From Actinoplanes sichuanensis (GTDB lineage: Bacteria > Actinomycetota > Actinomycetes > Mycobacteriales > Micromonosporaceae): 64,000 nt of DNA. Each line of letters opens with the position of its first letter. Positions within the stretch are counted from its first letter, which is position 1. The DNA lies in assembly GCF_033097365.1 (NCBI RefSeq), contig NZ_AP028461.1, positions 2,046,001-2,110,000 on the forward strand, given 5' to 3'. The notes below the pieces were generated by a model that was not told the origin of the DNA, ran no database searches, and saw only the letters and a list, made by a program, of their open reading frames with translations. Position numbers and translations under genes: made by a program. Shown here one piece after another: positions 1-8,925 of this stretch.

Positions 1-456
1 GACCCGCATGTCGCCGGCCCCGTCCCGGTCCACGTTGTAGAGCAGATACCCGGTGGCGCTCCAGCCGCCCTGGACCGGTGACTCCCGGTACACGGCCTCG
101 CAGGTGAACAGGGCGCTCTCGTCACTGTTCACCCGCCGGGTCAGGTCACACGACCCGTGTCCCAGCGACTCGGTGCCCTGCCGCAGATCGAAATGGACAT
201 CCAGCAGGTCGAACTTGCGGCGCCCGTCGGTGGTGTCGTCACCGCCGTTCTGCCACGAGACGCCCGCGTACGCCCCGCGCGTCGACGACCCGTGGTAGAT
301 GCAGATCCGGACCCGGAAATCGGTGTCGAACCCGGGCGTGTCGAACTCGATCGCGTGCTGCGTGCCGCAGGTGGTCTCGGCCCGCGCCGCTGTCCCGGTC
401 AGTGCGAGACCGGCCGTGGACAGCGCCGCCACCAGCGCGTATGTCGTGATTTTCAT
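1..456 (-). CDS. Secreted protein of unknown function, C-terminus beyond the window edge
   Basis: The frame runs off the left edge, so only the first 152 residues are visible. Residues 1-26 form a typical Sec signal peptide (Lys at position 3, hydrophobic core, AARA before the cut). The mature part begins ETTCGTQHAIEFD and has four cysteines in the visible portion (TTCGT, RICIY, GSCDL, FTCEA), which suggests two disulphides outside the cell. The ATG is preceded by GGGGGTGA, a good ribosome binding site. Composition and the many aromatic, Gly and Asp residues suggest a small beta-rich extracellular domain, but I do not recognise the family. A 17-bp palindrome lies just upstream (467-483). Confidence 0.7.
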   Translation of the reverse strand, partial: MKITTYALVAALSTAGLALTGTAARAETTCGTQHAIEFDTPGFDTDFRVRICIYHGSSTRGAYAGVSWQNGGDDTTDGRRKFDLLDVHFDLRQGTESLGHGSCDLTRRVNSDESALFTCEAVYRESPVQGGWSATGYLLYNVDRDGAGDMRV

Positions 457-466
457 GATTTCACCC

Positions 467-483
467 CCAGCCATCATGGCTGG
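467..483. promoter_or_regulatory. 17-bp perfect palindrome between two minus-strand genes
   Basis: The arms CCAGCCAT and ATGGCTGG flank a single central base. It sits between the stop of the deaminase gene and the Shine-Dalgarno of the secreted-protein gene. With a 1-nt centre it is more likely a protein-binding operator than a transcription-terminating hairpin; no T tract follows it. Function is inferred. Confidence 0.35.
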
Positions 484-505
484 CGGCCGGGTCTCGCGTG
501 GGCGG

Positions 506-982
506 CTATTGGAAACGGCCTCGATGGAGGTCACGCAGCTCGGCCTCGAAGATCGGCGCCGGCCCGTCGACCCGGGCGCCGGGCACCACCGCGGCGATCG
601 GCAGCGGCGCCACCGGGCCGGGCGGCACGTCCCACTCGGTGAGCCAGCCGACCAGCTGGCCGCTCGACGCCGCGTAGACGATCCGCCCCAGACCGACCCA
701 GCCGTGACTTGCCGCACACATCGGGCAGTGCTCACCCGACGTGTAGACGGTCGCCGCGGCCCGCTCCTCGGGAGTCAGGTGGGCCGCCGCCCACCGGGAG
801 ATCGCAAACTCCGGATGCTGGGTGGCGTCGCCGTTACGGACCCGGTTACGGTCCTCGAAAAGGACCTCGCCGTCGGCCGCGACCAGCACCGATCCGAACG
901 GCTCGTCACCGTCGGCGACCGCTTCGCGGGCCAGGTCGACGCAGCGGCGGAGGTGAGTCAGATCGTCGTCGGTGATTCCCAT
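506..982 (-). CDS. CMP/dCMP-type (nucleoside or tRNA adenosine) deaminase family protein
   Basis: A 158-residue protein of the zinc-dependent cytidine deaminase fold. The zinc site is readable: H56-P-E58 (ligand and catalytic Glu) and the paired cysteines in HCPMC (C86 and C89). The substrate-pocket motif EPFGSVLV (residues 27-34) is typical of the guanine deaminase/TadA-like branch. The length fits a stand-alone cytosolic enzyme that removes an amino group from a free base or nucleoside; guanine deaminase-like activity is one possibility, but the substrate cannot be fixed from the sequence. The frame is open further upstream, but starting at MGITDDD gives the normal family N-terminus. The longer start would overlap the divergent protease promoter. 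Confidence 0.85.
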   Translation of the reverse strand: MGITDDDLTHLRRCVDLAREAVADGDEPFGSVLVAADGEVLFEDRNRVRNGDATQHPEFAISRWAAAHLTPEERAAATVYTSGEHCPMCAASHGWVGLGRIVYAASSGQLVGWLTEWDVPPGPVAPLPIAAVVPGARVDGPAPIFEAELRDLHRGRFQ

Positions 983-1100
983 GAGGCTCAACCCTATCGG
1001 TGGTGAACGACCGTCGCTCACGTCACGTACCACTCTGCGTGATGCAACCTTCCGGCGTCCCGGCTCGTCTTGCCGGGCAGACGTTCTAGGAGGTTCATGC

Positions 1101-2123
1101 ATGCGGGGGCTTGCGCGGCTCGTTTACGCTCCACAGCCGTTGAAAACGACAGGGAGATTTCTCGCCGGAGTGGCCGCCGTGATGATCGGAGCGGCCGCTC
1201 TACCGGCGCCCGCCTACGCCATCGCCAACGGTGAGGCGGTGCCCGACGGGCGCTATCCGTTCGCGGTCAAGATCTCCACGATCGGCATCCCCACGGCGGA
1301 CGGCGGCAAGCGTGACAGCTCCTGCTCCGGCGGGCTGATCTCACCCCACTGGGTGATCACCGCGGCGCACTGCTTCCGCGACCTCGACGGCAACCGGGTG
1401 TCGCACACGGTCGCCGAGAAGACCTTCGTCGCCGTCGGCCGGGCCGATCTGACCAGCAAGGACGGGTTCACCGCGGACGTCGTCGAGGTGGTCCAGCACG
1501 GCCAGGCCGACGTCGCCCTGATCCGGATCGACAAGGCGATCACCAAGATCGACCCGCTCACGCTGGGGAGCAGAAAACCGGCCGAAGGGCAGAAGGCCAG
1601 GCTGGTGGGGTACGGCTTCACGAACCCACAGGCCACGCAGACCCCCGACCGGCTGCGCACCGGGCGATTCGAGGTCACGTCGGTGGACGACACCGAGATG
1701 GGCCTGTCCGGGGTCGCGCCCCGAGCCACCACCAGCCCGTGCGAGCGGGACTCCGGTGGGCCGTATTTCACCGAGGGCGATGACGGGGTCGTGCTCATCG
1801 GCGTGGTCAGCCGAGGCCCGGACTGCCCGCACGCCGGGCCGGACATCGCCACCCGGGTGGACGCCATCGCCCCGTGGGTCAAGTCGGTGATCAAGGACGA
1901 TCTGGCGGCCACGACCGCGCCGTCGAAGACCCGCAAGCCGTCCGGCCGTACCGATGGATCGTCGGTCCAGGCTGCACCCCCGACGCCTGCCGCGACCCTC
2001 GGCGGGTTCTCACCGGTCGTCCTGGTGACCATCCCGGCGGTGGCGGTCGGCTTCGTCGTGGTGCTGATCGCTTCCGGTCGCCGTAACAGGCGCAACCGCG
2101 GCCACCACCGTCGCCGCCGCTGA
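1101..2123 (+). CDS. Trypsin-like (S1) serine protease, secreted and membrane-anchored
   Basis: A 340-residue protein with an N-terminal signal (hydrophobic run about residues 18-35, cut near PAYA-IANG), a chymotrypsin-fold domain and a C-terminal membrane segment (about 304-325) followed by a very basic tail. The catalytic triad is complete: His90 in WVITAAHC, Asp137 in QADVALI, Ser218 in ERDSGGP. The new N-terminus IANGEAVP resembles the IVGG start that activates trypsin-like enzymes. A linker rich in Thr, Pro and Ser (270-300) separates the domain from the anchor. The ATG at 1101 follows AGGAGG by 7 nt, which decides the start over in-frame ATGs upstream. Substrate unknown; the anchor suggests it acts at the cell surface. 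Confidence 0.9.
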   Translation: MRGLARLVYAPQPLKTTGRFLAGVAAVMIGAAALPAPAYAIANGEAVPDGRYPFAVKISTIGIPTADGGKRDSSCSGGLISPHWVITAAHCFRDLDGNRVSHTVAEKTFVAVGRADLTSKDGFTADVVEVVQHGQADVALIRIDKAITKIDPLTLGSRKPAEGQKARLVGYGFTNPQATQTPDRLRTGRFEVTSVDDTEMGLSGVAPRATTSPCERDSGGPYFTEGDDGVVLIGVVSRGPDCPHAGPDIATRVDAIAPWVKSVIKDDLAATTAPSKTRKPSGRTDGSSVQAAPPTPAATLGGFSPVVLVTIPAVAVGFVVVLIASGRRNRRNRGHHRRRR

Positions 2124-2132
2124 CCGGTCCGC

Positions 2133-2414
2133 TCAGAGCCGCAGGTCCTCGCCGATCGGGTCGAGGTCGAACGTGAGCAGGCCCTTGCGGACCGCGTCGA
2201 GGTCGTTCACCACGTCGGCGGCCTCCTGGTGGGTGTCGACGTCGAGGAACAGCACGACGCCGGGGACGTCGCCGGTCTTGACCGCGACCTGAACCACCAC
2301 CCGCCGCTGGACGAGGTTCCAGGACGGCCTGGAGAACGCGTTCTCCTTGAAGAAGATCCTGAGCTGTTCGGGTGTCACGCCCGGTCCGGGGCGCGAGTTC
2401 GCCATGAAGCGCAT
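2133..2414 (-). CDS. Small conserved hypothetical protein (muconolactone isomerase-like size and pattern)
   Basis: A 93-residue soluble protein without signal or membrane segment. The start at MRFMANSRPGPG is chosen because GGGGAG lies 9 nt upstream; longer frames give a poor, Arg-rich N-terminus. The pattern MRFMA, VQVAVKTGDVPGVVLFLDVDT and a closing FDLDPIGEDL suggests a ferredoxin-like alpha/beta fold, as in the muconolactone isomerase or YCII type dimeric barrels. This is only a fold-level impression. It is convergent with the protease gene (9 nt apart), and its upstream region faces the beta-galactosidase promoter and operator-like repeats. Confidence 0.6.
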   Translation of the reverse strand: MRFMANSRPGPGVTPEQLRIFFKENAFSRPSWNLVQRRVVVQVAVKTGDVPGVVLFLDVDTHQEAADVVNDLDAVRKGLLTFDLDPIGEDLRL

Positions 2415-2523
2415 GCCGTCATGCTCCCCGCTCGGATTCGGGCGCGTCGTCATCCGCCGCGAATGAGCCCGCATCGACCCGGTTCCATGTTCCGTGACTC
2501 TGTTGTAACGTCGCAATCGCTTC

Positions 2524-2552
2524 GAACATGTTCAGTTCTGGTCGAACATGTT
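2524..2552. promoter_or_regulatory. Two GAACATGTT palindromic boxes, probable operator upstream of the beta-galactosidase
   Basis: GAACATGTTC is a perfect 10-bp palindrome at 2524-2533, and GAACATGTT recurs at 2544-2552. The copies are exactly 20 bp apart (two helical turns), each preceded by TC. They lie 36-65 bp upstream of the GH2 start codon, where a repressor would cover the promoter. No regulator gene is adjacent. Binding is inferred. Confidence 0.5.
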
Positions 2553-2588
2553 ACGAGTCTGATCGCCGTGCCATCGGAGGGAGCCCGA

Positions 2589-5500
2589 ATGTGGCGGATC
2601 GTGGGTTCGGTTCTGACGCTTCTTGTCGGATTCATAGCGGTTCCAGCGACGGGTGCGCAGGCGGCGGCCGGACCGCAGAGCCCGGCCGACGTGTACCGCT
2701 ACCTGGAGGATCCGCGGATGACCGGCGAGGGGCAGCAGGCCCCGCACGCTGACCTGCGGCCCTACGGCGACGTGGCGACCGCGGTCCGGGACGCCACCTC
2801 GCACGACGCGCGGTCGCCGTATGTGACCAGCCTGAACGGCGGCTGGCGGATGAAGCTCTTCGATCGGCCCGACGACGTACCGGCCGGGTTCGCCGCGGAC
2901 GGTTTCGACAGCTCCGGCTGGCCGAAGGTGACCGTGCCGCACACCTGGCAGTCCGACTTCGTGGACCACCCGATGTTCCGCAACATCCCGGAGGAGATCT
3001 GGCCGGACAACCCGCCCTTCGTGCCGAAGGACGTCAACCCGACGGGCGCCTACCTGCGCACCTTCGACGTGCCGAAGAACTGGGCCGGCGGCCGGGAATT
3101 CCTTCGCTTCGAGGGTGTGACCAGCGGTTACTTCGTCTGGGTCAACGGCGTTTACGCGGGGTACGACCAGGGCGGCTACACCCCGGCCGAGTTCGACGTG
3201 ACCGAACTGCTCAAGCCCGGACGCAACACCATCGCCGTGCAGGTGCACCGCTGGGGTGCCGGCGCCTACCTGGAGGACTACGACCAGTGGCGGTACAGCG
3301 GCATCTTCCGCGACGTCACGCTCTACCGGACCGAACCGGTGCGCCTTCGGGACGCGTACATCACGACCGACTTTGATCCTGATTTCCGGGATGCCACCCT
3401 GAGCGCCCGGATCGACCTGGCCGGCGCCACCCACGACGGCTGGACGGTGCGCGGCACGCTGCGGGACGCCGCCGGGCGGACCGTCACCACGATGACCCAG
3501 CCGGCCGACCAGGACCGGATCACGCTGACCGCCCGGGTGACGAGCCCGGCGCAGTGGACCGCCGAGGACCCGAACCTCTACACGCTCGCCCTCGAACTGC
3601 TCGAACCCGACGGACGGGCGGCGCACATCACCGCGCAGACGGTCGGGTTCCGGGAGATCGAGATCCGGGACAAGCAGCTCCTGGTCAACGGGAAACGCAT
3701 CCTGATCAAGGGTGTCAACCGTTCGGAGACCGACCCGGACACCGGCCGGCACGTCACCCGCGAGGCGCAGCGCAACGACGTGTTCCTGATGAAACGCCTG
3801 CACGTCAACGCGGTACGCACCTCCCACTACCCGGCCGACCCGTACTTCTACGACCTGGCCGACCGCTACGGCCTGTACGTGGACGACGAGGTCGACATCG
3901 AGACCCACTCGCGGGAGAACTGCCCGAGCGTCTGTCTCGCGTCGAAACCGGAATGGGCGGCCGCGTTCGCCGACCGGTTCCAGGCGATGATCGCCCGCGA
4001 CAAGAACCATCCCAGCGTGATCCTCTGGGACACCGGCAACGAGGCGGGCCTCGGCACCGCGCACTATGCGATGGCCGAGTGGGCCGACGCCAACGAGCCG
4101 ACCCGCCCGCTCTACCACCAGTCGAACTCACCCGACGGTGACGCGCCGTTCGCCGACGTCAGCGGCCCCCGCTACCCGACCCCGGCATCGGTCGAGAACA
4201 AGGCGAAGACCGGCACCAAACCGATCGTGATGGGCGAGTACGCCCACGCGATGGGCAACAGCATGGGCAACTTCGACGAGTTCTGGGCCATCGCCCGCCG
4301 CGAACCGTCGATGCAGGGCGGTTTCGTCTGGGACTGGGCCGAACAGGACCTGCGCCAGCCGCTGATCCTGACCCCCGACACGTCGGCCAACCGGATCCAG
4401 TCGTTCCTGGTCGGCAAGCCCACCTTCGTCGACGGCCACCGCGGTAAGGCGATCAGCCTGTCCAGCCTCGACGACTTCGTCGACGTGTTCCGCGACCGGC
4501 GCCTCGACCTCACCGAGAAGGTCACCCTCGACGCCTGGGTGAAGCCCGGCGAATGGGCGGGCAGTTTCCCGATCGTCACGAAGGGCCGCGCCTACGCCCT
4601 GCAGATGCGTGACCAGGACACCCTCGAATTCGGCGTGAACAACGTCTGGGCCGCCGCCGACGTGCCCGCCGACTGGTACGGCCAATGGCACCGGGTCACC
4701 GGCGTGTACGACGGCGCGAAGCTGGAACTGCGGATCGACGACACGCCGGTCGCGACCACCGCCCGGACCGGCGCGATCGACCCCGGACTCTACGAGGTCA
4801 ACATCGGCCGCAACGCCGAGACCCAGCAGGACGACCTCAAGGTACGGACCGGGCGCGGCCTGGTCGACGACGTGCGCATCTACGGCACCGGCCCGGACCC
4901 GGTCCTCGCCCTGGACTTCGACCGGTCCCAGCGGCGCGGCGACTTCCTCAGCCTCGGCCTGAGCCTGTCCGGCACCGACGGCATGGTCTCCTCCGGCCGG
5001 GTTCTGCAGCCGGAGACCGAGGAGGTGGCCTGGTCGCACTCACCGATCCGGATCACCGCCGTGGACGTGTCGGCCGGCCGGGTCCGGGTGCTCAACGAAC
5101 AGCCGGCCGGCACCCGACGACTGCGGCTCACCTGGTCACTGACCGAGATCGACAAGCGGCTGCGCGGCGGCACCCGGGACGTCACCCTCGCCGCGGGCCA
5201 GAGCGTCGACCTCGACCTGGGCTCGGTCCCGGCCAACCCGCACGACCGGGAACGCTGGCTGAACGTGTCCGCCGCGACCGTCCAGGACCTGCCCTGGGCC
5301 GAGCGTGGCTGGGTCGTGGCCCGCGAACAGTTCGCCGCCGGCGGCCGGGTCGTGCCCGGCATCCTGCCCGCCGTCGCCCGCCGTGCCCCGCTGCTCTCCC
5401 TCTCTTCGAAGACGATCACCGTTCGTGGTCAGGGCTGGCGCTACCGGTTCGAGAACGGTGCACTCACCTCACTCGCCGCCGACGGACGCGAACTACTCAA

Positions 5501-7079
5501 CGCCGGCCCGGAACTCGACGTCTACCGGCCGCCGACCAGCAACGAGACGTACGGCTGGGGCACCGCCGACCGCAATATCTGGCACGAGGTCGGCCTCGAC
5601 CGTCTGGCCACCACCGTGGAGGACGTCACCGCGAAGGTCGACGGCGATCAGGTGATCGTCACCGTCCGTAGCACGGCGGCGGCCCCCGGGCTGGCTGACG
5701 TCTTCGCCGTCGGGCAGACCCTGCGCTACCGCGTCGACGGCAACGGCACGATCACCCTCGACCATCAGGTGCAGGCCCGCGGCAGCCGGGCCGGGGCACT
5801 GCCCTACCTGCCCCGCGTCGGCGTCCAGGTCAAGGTGCCCGAGTCGCTCGACGACTTCACCTGGTACGGGACCGGGCCGCACGAGACGTACAACGACCGG
5901 GTCAGCGCCGCCACCGTCGGCGTCTGGCGCAGCACGGTCGACGACCAGTACGTCCCCTACGCCCGTCCGCAGGCCGGCGGCAACCACACCGGAACCCGCT
6001 GGGCCGCCCTCACCGACGGTCACCGCACGGGTCTGCTGGTGGGTAGCCCGACCGGCGCCGACCTGGACGTCAGCGTCACCCGCCACGACGACCTGGACCG
6101 CGCCGAATACGCCCACCAGCTGCCCTTCGTCCGCAACAAGGGCTGGGTGACCCTGCACGCGGCAACCGGTGAGACGGGCATGGGCGAGACCCCCAACTCG
6201 GTCCTCACTCCCTACCGGCTGTCACCGACCGCGGCCTACGACTACTCGCTGATCCTCCGGCCCCTGGCCGACGGTCGCCTACCGTCACCGTCCGCGGCCG
6301 CTCCCTGCCCGCCCGACGTCACCCTCACGGCAGACACCACCACCGCGACGGTACGGGTGGACGCGCGCTGTGCCGCACCGCTGCGAGACGTGGCGGTGAC
6401 CCTGGACGTACCGGACGGCTGGCAGATCACCCCGGCCTCGGTACCGCTCGGCGAGGTGGCGGCCGGGAGCCCCGAGACCGCGACGTTCCAGATCACCGTC
6501 CCCGCCGGAACCGACTGGGGCCGGCACACCCTGACCGCGTCGGTGACCTCGACGACCACCACCGGTTTCGACAGCACGGTGACCGCCTCGGCGACGGTCG
6601 GCACCCCGCTGCCGGCCGGCTCGTCCTGGGTCAGTGACCTGCCGTTCCTGGAGACGACGAACGGTTGGGGCCCGGTCGAACGCGACCGCAGCAACGCCGA
6701 ACAACCGGCCGGCGACGGCCGCCCGCTCACCCTGGGCGGTGTCGTCTACGACAAGGGCCTCGGCGCCCACGCGGTGTCGAAGGTGGCGCTCGACCTGACC
6801 GGCCGCTCCTGCACCACGTTCCGCGCCGACGTCGGCGTAGACGATGAGATGGGCAACTCCGGCTCGATCACGTTCGAGGTCTGGGTCGACGGTGTCCGGA
6901 AGGCCTCCACCGGCCGCTTGACCGGTTCGGCGTCGGCCCAGCCGATCGAGGCCGACGTGACCGGAGGGACCCGCCTGGAACTCCGGATCACCGATTCCGG
7001 AGACGGCAACGGAGCCGACCACGGCGACTGGGCCGCCGCCCGCCTCCTGTGCGCTCCTCAGCCCTCGTCGCAGGGCTGA
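2589..7079 (+). CDS. Secreted multidomain GH2 beta-galactosidase with LamG, NEW3 and NPCBM domains
   Basis: A 1496-residue secreted glycoside hydrolase. After a signal peptide (cut near TGAQA, residue 24) come the GH2 sugar-binding domain, the immunoglobulin-like domain and the TIM barrel. The acid/base Glu485 is in DTGNEAG and the nucleophile Glu550 is in VMGEYAHAMG. A LamG-type concanavalin-like domain (about 604-775) is inserted after the barrel. The beta-galactosidase small-chain region follows (about 935-1230), then an NEW3 domain (about 1240-1337, with VPDGWQITP) and an NPCBM carbohydrate-binding domain (about 1345-1493, with YDKGLGAHA). Ordinary LacZ is about 1000 residues and cytosolic, so this one is adapted to extracellular polymeric galactosides. 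GGAGGG lies 6 nt before the ATG. Exact substrate is not predictable. Confidence 0.93.
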   Translation: MWRIVGSVLTLLVGFIAVPATGAQAAAGPQSPADVYRYLEDPRMTGEGQQAPHADLRPYGDVATAVRDATSHDARSPYVTSLNGGWRMKLFDRPDDVPAGFAADGFDSSGWPKVTVPHTWQSDFVDHPMFRNIPEEIWPDNPPFVPKDVNPTGAYLRTFDVPKNWAGGREFLRFEGVTSGYFVWVNGVYAGYDQGGYTPAEFDVTELLKPGRNTIAVQVHRWGAGAYLEDYDQWRYSGIFRDVTLYRTEPVRLRDAYITTDFDPDFRDATLSARIDLAGATHDGWTVRGTLRDAAGRTVTTMTQPADQDRITLTARVTSPAQWTAEDPNLYTLALELLEPDGRAAHITAQTVGFREIEIRDKQLLVNGKRILIKGVNRSETDPDTGRHVTREAQRNDVFLMKRLHVNAVRTSHYPADPYFYDLADRYGLYVDDEVDIETHSRENCPSVCLASKPEWAAAFADRFQAMIARDKNHPSVILWDTGNEAGLGTAHYAMAEWADANEPTRPLYHQSNSPDGDAPFADVSGPRYPTPASVENKAKTGTKPIVMGEYAHAMGNSMGNFDEFWAIARREPSMQGGFVWDWAEQDLRQPLILTPDTSANRIQSFLVGKPTFVDGHRGKAISLSSLDDFVDVFRDRRLDLTEKVTLDAWVKPGEWAGSFPIVTKGRAYALQMRDQDTLEFGVNNVWAAADVPADWYGQWHRVTGVYDGAKLELRIDDTPVATTARTGAIDPGLYEVNIGRNAETQQDDLKVRTGRGLVDDVRIYGTGPDPVLALDFDRSQRRGDFLSLGLSLSGTDGMVSSGRVLQPETEEVAWSHSPIRITAVDVSAGRVRVLNEQPAGTRRLRLTWSLTEIDKRLRGGTRDVTLAAGQSVDLDLGSVPANPHDRERWLNVSAATVQDLPWAERGWVVAREQFAAGGRVVPGILPAVARRAPLLSLSSKTITVRGQGWRYRFENGALTSLAADGRELLNAGPELDVYRPPTSNETYGWGTADRNIWHEVGLDRLATTVEDVTAKVDGDQVIVTVRSTAAAPGLADVFAVGQTLRYRVDGNGTITLDHQVQARGSRAGALPYLPRVGVQVKVPESLDDFTWYGTGPHETYNDRVSAATVGVWRSTVDDQYVPYARPQAGGNHTGTRWAALTDGHRTGLLVGSPTGADLDVSVTRHDDLDRAEYAHQLPFVRNKGWVTLHAATGETGMGETPNSVLTPYRLSPTAAYDYSLILRPLADGRLPSPSAAAPCPPDVTLTADTTTATVRVDARCAAPLRDVAVTLDVPDGWQITPASVPLGEVAAGSPETATFQITVPAGTDWGRHTLTASVTSTTTTGFDSTVTASATVGTPLPAGSSWVSDLPFLETTNGWGPVERDRSNAEQPAGDGRPLTLGGVVYDKGLGAHAVSKVALDLTGRSCTTFRADVGVDDEMGNSGSITFEVWVDGVRKASTGRLTGSASAQPIEADVTGGTRLELRITDSGDGNGADHGDWAAARLLCAPQPSSQG

Positions 7080-7252
7080 AGCCGGTAGATCGCGCCCTCT
7101 CCCTCGCCGTCGTCGGCGGGGGAGAGGGCCAGCCAGTGGTTCGGCACCAGAGTCACATAGCCGGGTCCGGCGCCGGTGTCGATCCACACGGGGGCCCATC
7201 CGTCTTCCGGTAGCCGCCGTGGGCCGACGGTCAGGATCGGCCGCAGATTCAT
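7058..7252 (-). CDS. Small hypothetical protein, translationally coupled to its upstream neighbour
   Basis: A 64-residue ORF starting MNLRPILTVGPRR and ending LQPCDEG; no motif, signal or membrane segment is recognised. The argument for it is context. Its ATG overlaps the stop of the next ORF upstream as ATGA (7249-7252), the usual sign of translational coupling. Its 3' end overlaps the 3' end of the convergent beta-galactosidase by 22 nt, which is tolerable. The sequence has a central GWAPVWIDTG stretch that looks like a beta hairpin. It could be spurious. Confidence 0.45.
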   Translation of the reverse strand: MNLRPILTVGPRRLPEDGWAPVWIDTGAGPGYVTLVPNHWLALSPADDGEGEGAIYRLQPCDEG

Positions 7253-7416
7253 GCCCCACCCGGCCGGACACGATCGGACTCGCCGACTGCCTGGTCGAGA
7301 ATCCTCTGGATCGCGCCGGAACGCTCGGCGGCCTGCCGCCGCTCGGCCTCCCGCCACGCTCGGGCGTTCCGCACCCGCCGCCGCCACAACAACAATCGCA
7401 ACAACTCGGTCAGCAT
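7249..7416 (-). CDS. Very small basic, helix-forming protein of unknown function
   Basis: A 55-residue ORF: MLTELLRLLLWRRRVRNARA at the N-terminus, then a charged helix-like stretch. A good Shine-Dalgarno (AGGAG, 6 nt upstream of ATG) supports it. The N-terminal leucine-rich segment followed by an Arg cluster could be an amphipathic membrane-associating helix. It overlaps the next ORF by ATGA. No family is recognised. Confidence 0.5.
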   Translation of the reverse strand: MLTELLRLLLWRRRVRNARAWREAERRQAAERSGAIQRILDQAVGESDRVRPGGA

Positions 7417-7559
7417 CGACGTCTCCTGCCCAACGGATCGGTGCGGCGGGTTCATGGTGCCGCTGGTGGTCCGATCGTCGCGGAGCGAAGGGCGCGGACG
7501 GCGGGATTCGCTGTCCGCAAGAGGTGCTGCGGTGTCCGCAGCTGTGCGGACAGCGTGGG

Positions 7560-8732
7560 TCAGTCCCCCCGGGCGGGCCGGGCTGCCGTGGCCTCCTCGA
7601 CTAAATCCGGGCCTTCCGGCGCGCCCGCATGCACCACACCGGACACCAGTTCCTCGACGCGCCACCAGTTGGACGGAACCACGTTTCCCGAGCGAATCGC
7701 GGTGCGTGCCTCGGCGGCTGCCTCATCCGGGCGCGGGCGGTCGCTGGAGAGCAGTGCCAATCCCAGGTCCAGCCGGGCTGACGCGATGCGCCGGGGCCGG
7801 GCGTCCTCGGCCTCCAGTTCGGTGATCACCTCGCGCGCGACCCGTTCCGCCGCCGGGTCGCCCGCCCACGACAGAGTGGTCGCGGTGTAGCTGTGCATCT
7901 TTCCCGGATCGTATTGATAGTGATGTTCCGGATGCTCCGGGGCCGGGCGATGCTCCGCCATCCACTCCACCCGGGCCAGTGCGTCGCGGGTGGCCGTCTG
8001 CTGGCCGAGCCGCGCCCACGCCCGTCCCTCCTGGGCGGTCGCCTGCACGATCGCCGACCCACCGGCCGGGGCGATCGCCTGGGCGTGCTGGGACAATTCG
8101 ACGGTGGCCCGATAGTTTCCGCGCGTCAGCTCATCCCACGCTTGCGTCTCCAGACACCAGGCGGCGATCTCCGGATGATCGGCCTGATCGGCGAGCGCGG
8201 CGGCGGTGTCCAGATGCGCGGCGGCCGCGGCCCGCTGTCTCAAGTCGATGTGCAGAGTGGCCCGCAACAGCGACAGCCAGCCACCGGCGATCAGCAGGCG
8301 CCGATGCTGTTCCAGTGTCTTCCGGCCGGCCAGCAGATGATCGATGTAGCGCAGATGCCTCCGCACACGCGGCAACAACTCGGCCGGAGCGGTCGTGGCA
8401 TAGGACATCGCCAGTTGGTCGGCGATGGTGTCGAGCCGGTCGAGGACTGCCCCGCTGACATCCGAAGCAGCCGCACGCTGAGCCAACTCCAGTGCCTCGA
8501 ACTCTCCCTCGACGTCGTCGCGTATCGGAACACGCAGCGCCGCGGACAGGAGACCACGGGCGTCGAGCGCCCGGTCGAGAGCGGCGGCTATCTCGCGAGT
8601 GGGTCGGCGCAGACCCTTCTCCAGGTCACAGATGTGGCTGGAGCTGACGCTGGAGAGCGCGGCCAACCGGCGATAGGACAGGTCGCGCTGAGTCCGGAGC
8701 CGGTTCAGCTCACCGGCGAAGCGGTCGGTCAC
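7560..8732 (-). CDS. XRE-family transcriptional regulator with a TPR-like helical C-terminal domain
   Basis: A 390-residue regulator. Residues 9-62 form an XRE/Cro helix-turn-helix (LSYRRLAALSSVSSSHICDL, then EKGLRRPT). The rest is an all-helical Ala-, Leu- and Arg-rich region like the TPR-type sensor domains of actinobacterial regulators. The GTG at 8732 is chosen because the HTH then begins at the usual distance and AGGGA lies upstream; a longer frame would add a low-quality 33-residue leader. It is transcribed divergently from the SpoIIE phosphatase gene, with about 190 bp between them that could hold both promoters. Target genes and ligand are unknown. Confidence 0.8.
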   Translation of the reverse strand: MTDRFAGELNRLRTQRDLSYRRLAALSSVSSSHICDLEKGLRRPTREIAAALDRALDARGLLSAALRVPIRDDVEGEFEALELAQRAAASDVSGAVLDRLDTIADQLAMSYATTAPAELLPRVRRHLRYIDHLLAGRKTLEQHRRLLIAGGWLSLLRATLHIDLRQRAAAAAHLDTAAALADQADHPEIAAWCLETQAWDELTRGNYRATVELSQHAQAIAPAGGSAIVQATAQEGRAWARLGQQTATRDALARVEWMAEHRPAPEHPEHHYQYDPGKMHSYTATTLSWAGDPAAERVAREVITELEAEDARPRRIASARLDLGLALLSSDRPRPDEAAAEARTAIRSGNVVPSNWWRVEELVSGVVHAGAPEGPDLVEEATAARPARGD

Positions 8733-8925
8733 AGGCTCACATCCCTGCTTTCCGGTCAGGGCGGGTGACACAGCGGCAGGAACTCGGCCGCCGGGGTCGA
8801 AGGTACTCCAGGACGGCGACGGCCCGGCCACTCGGCGGGGTGTGGCGAGCGGGGCCGTTTACGCTGATCACGGATCGGCGATATAAACAGGGCGTGGTTG
8901 GTGGGGGCTGGGAGGGTGACTGGCG

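Noticed and set aside
2229-2588. Longer N-terminus of the beta-galactosidase from an upstream ATG
   Set aside because: It would run through the operator-like boxes and put 120 polar residues before an obvious signal peptide; the Shine-Dalgarno favours 2589.
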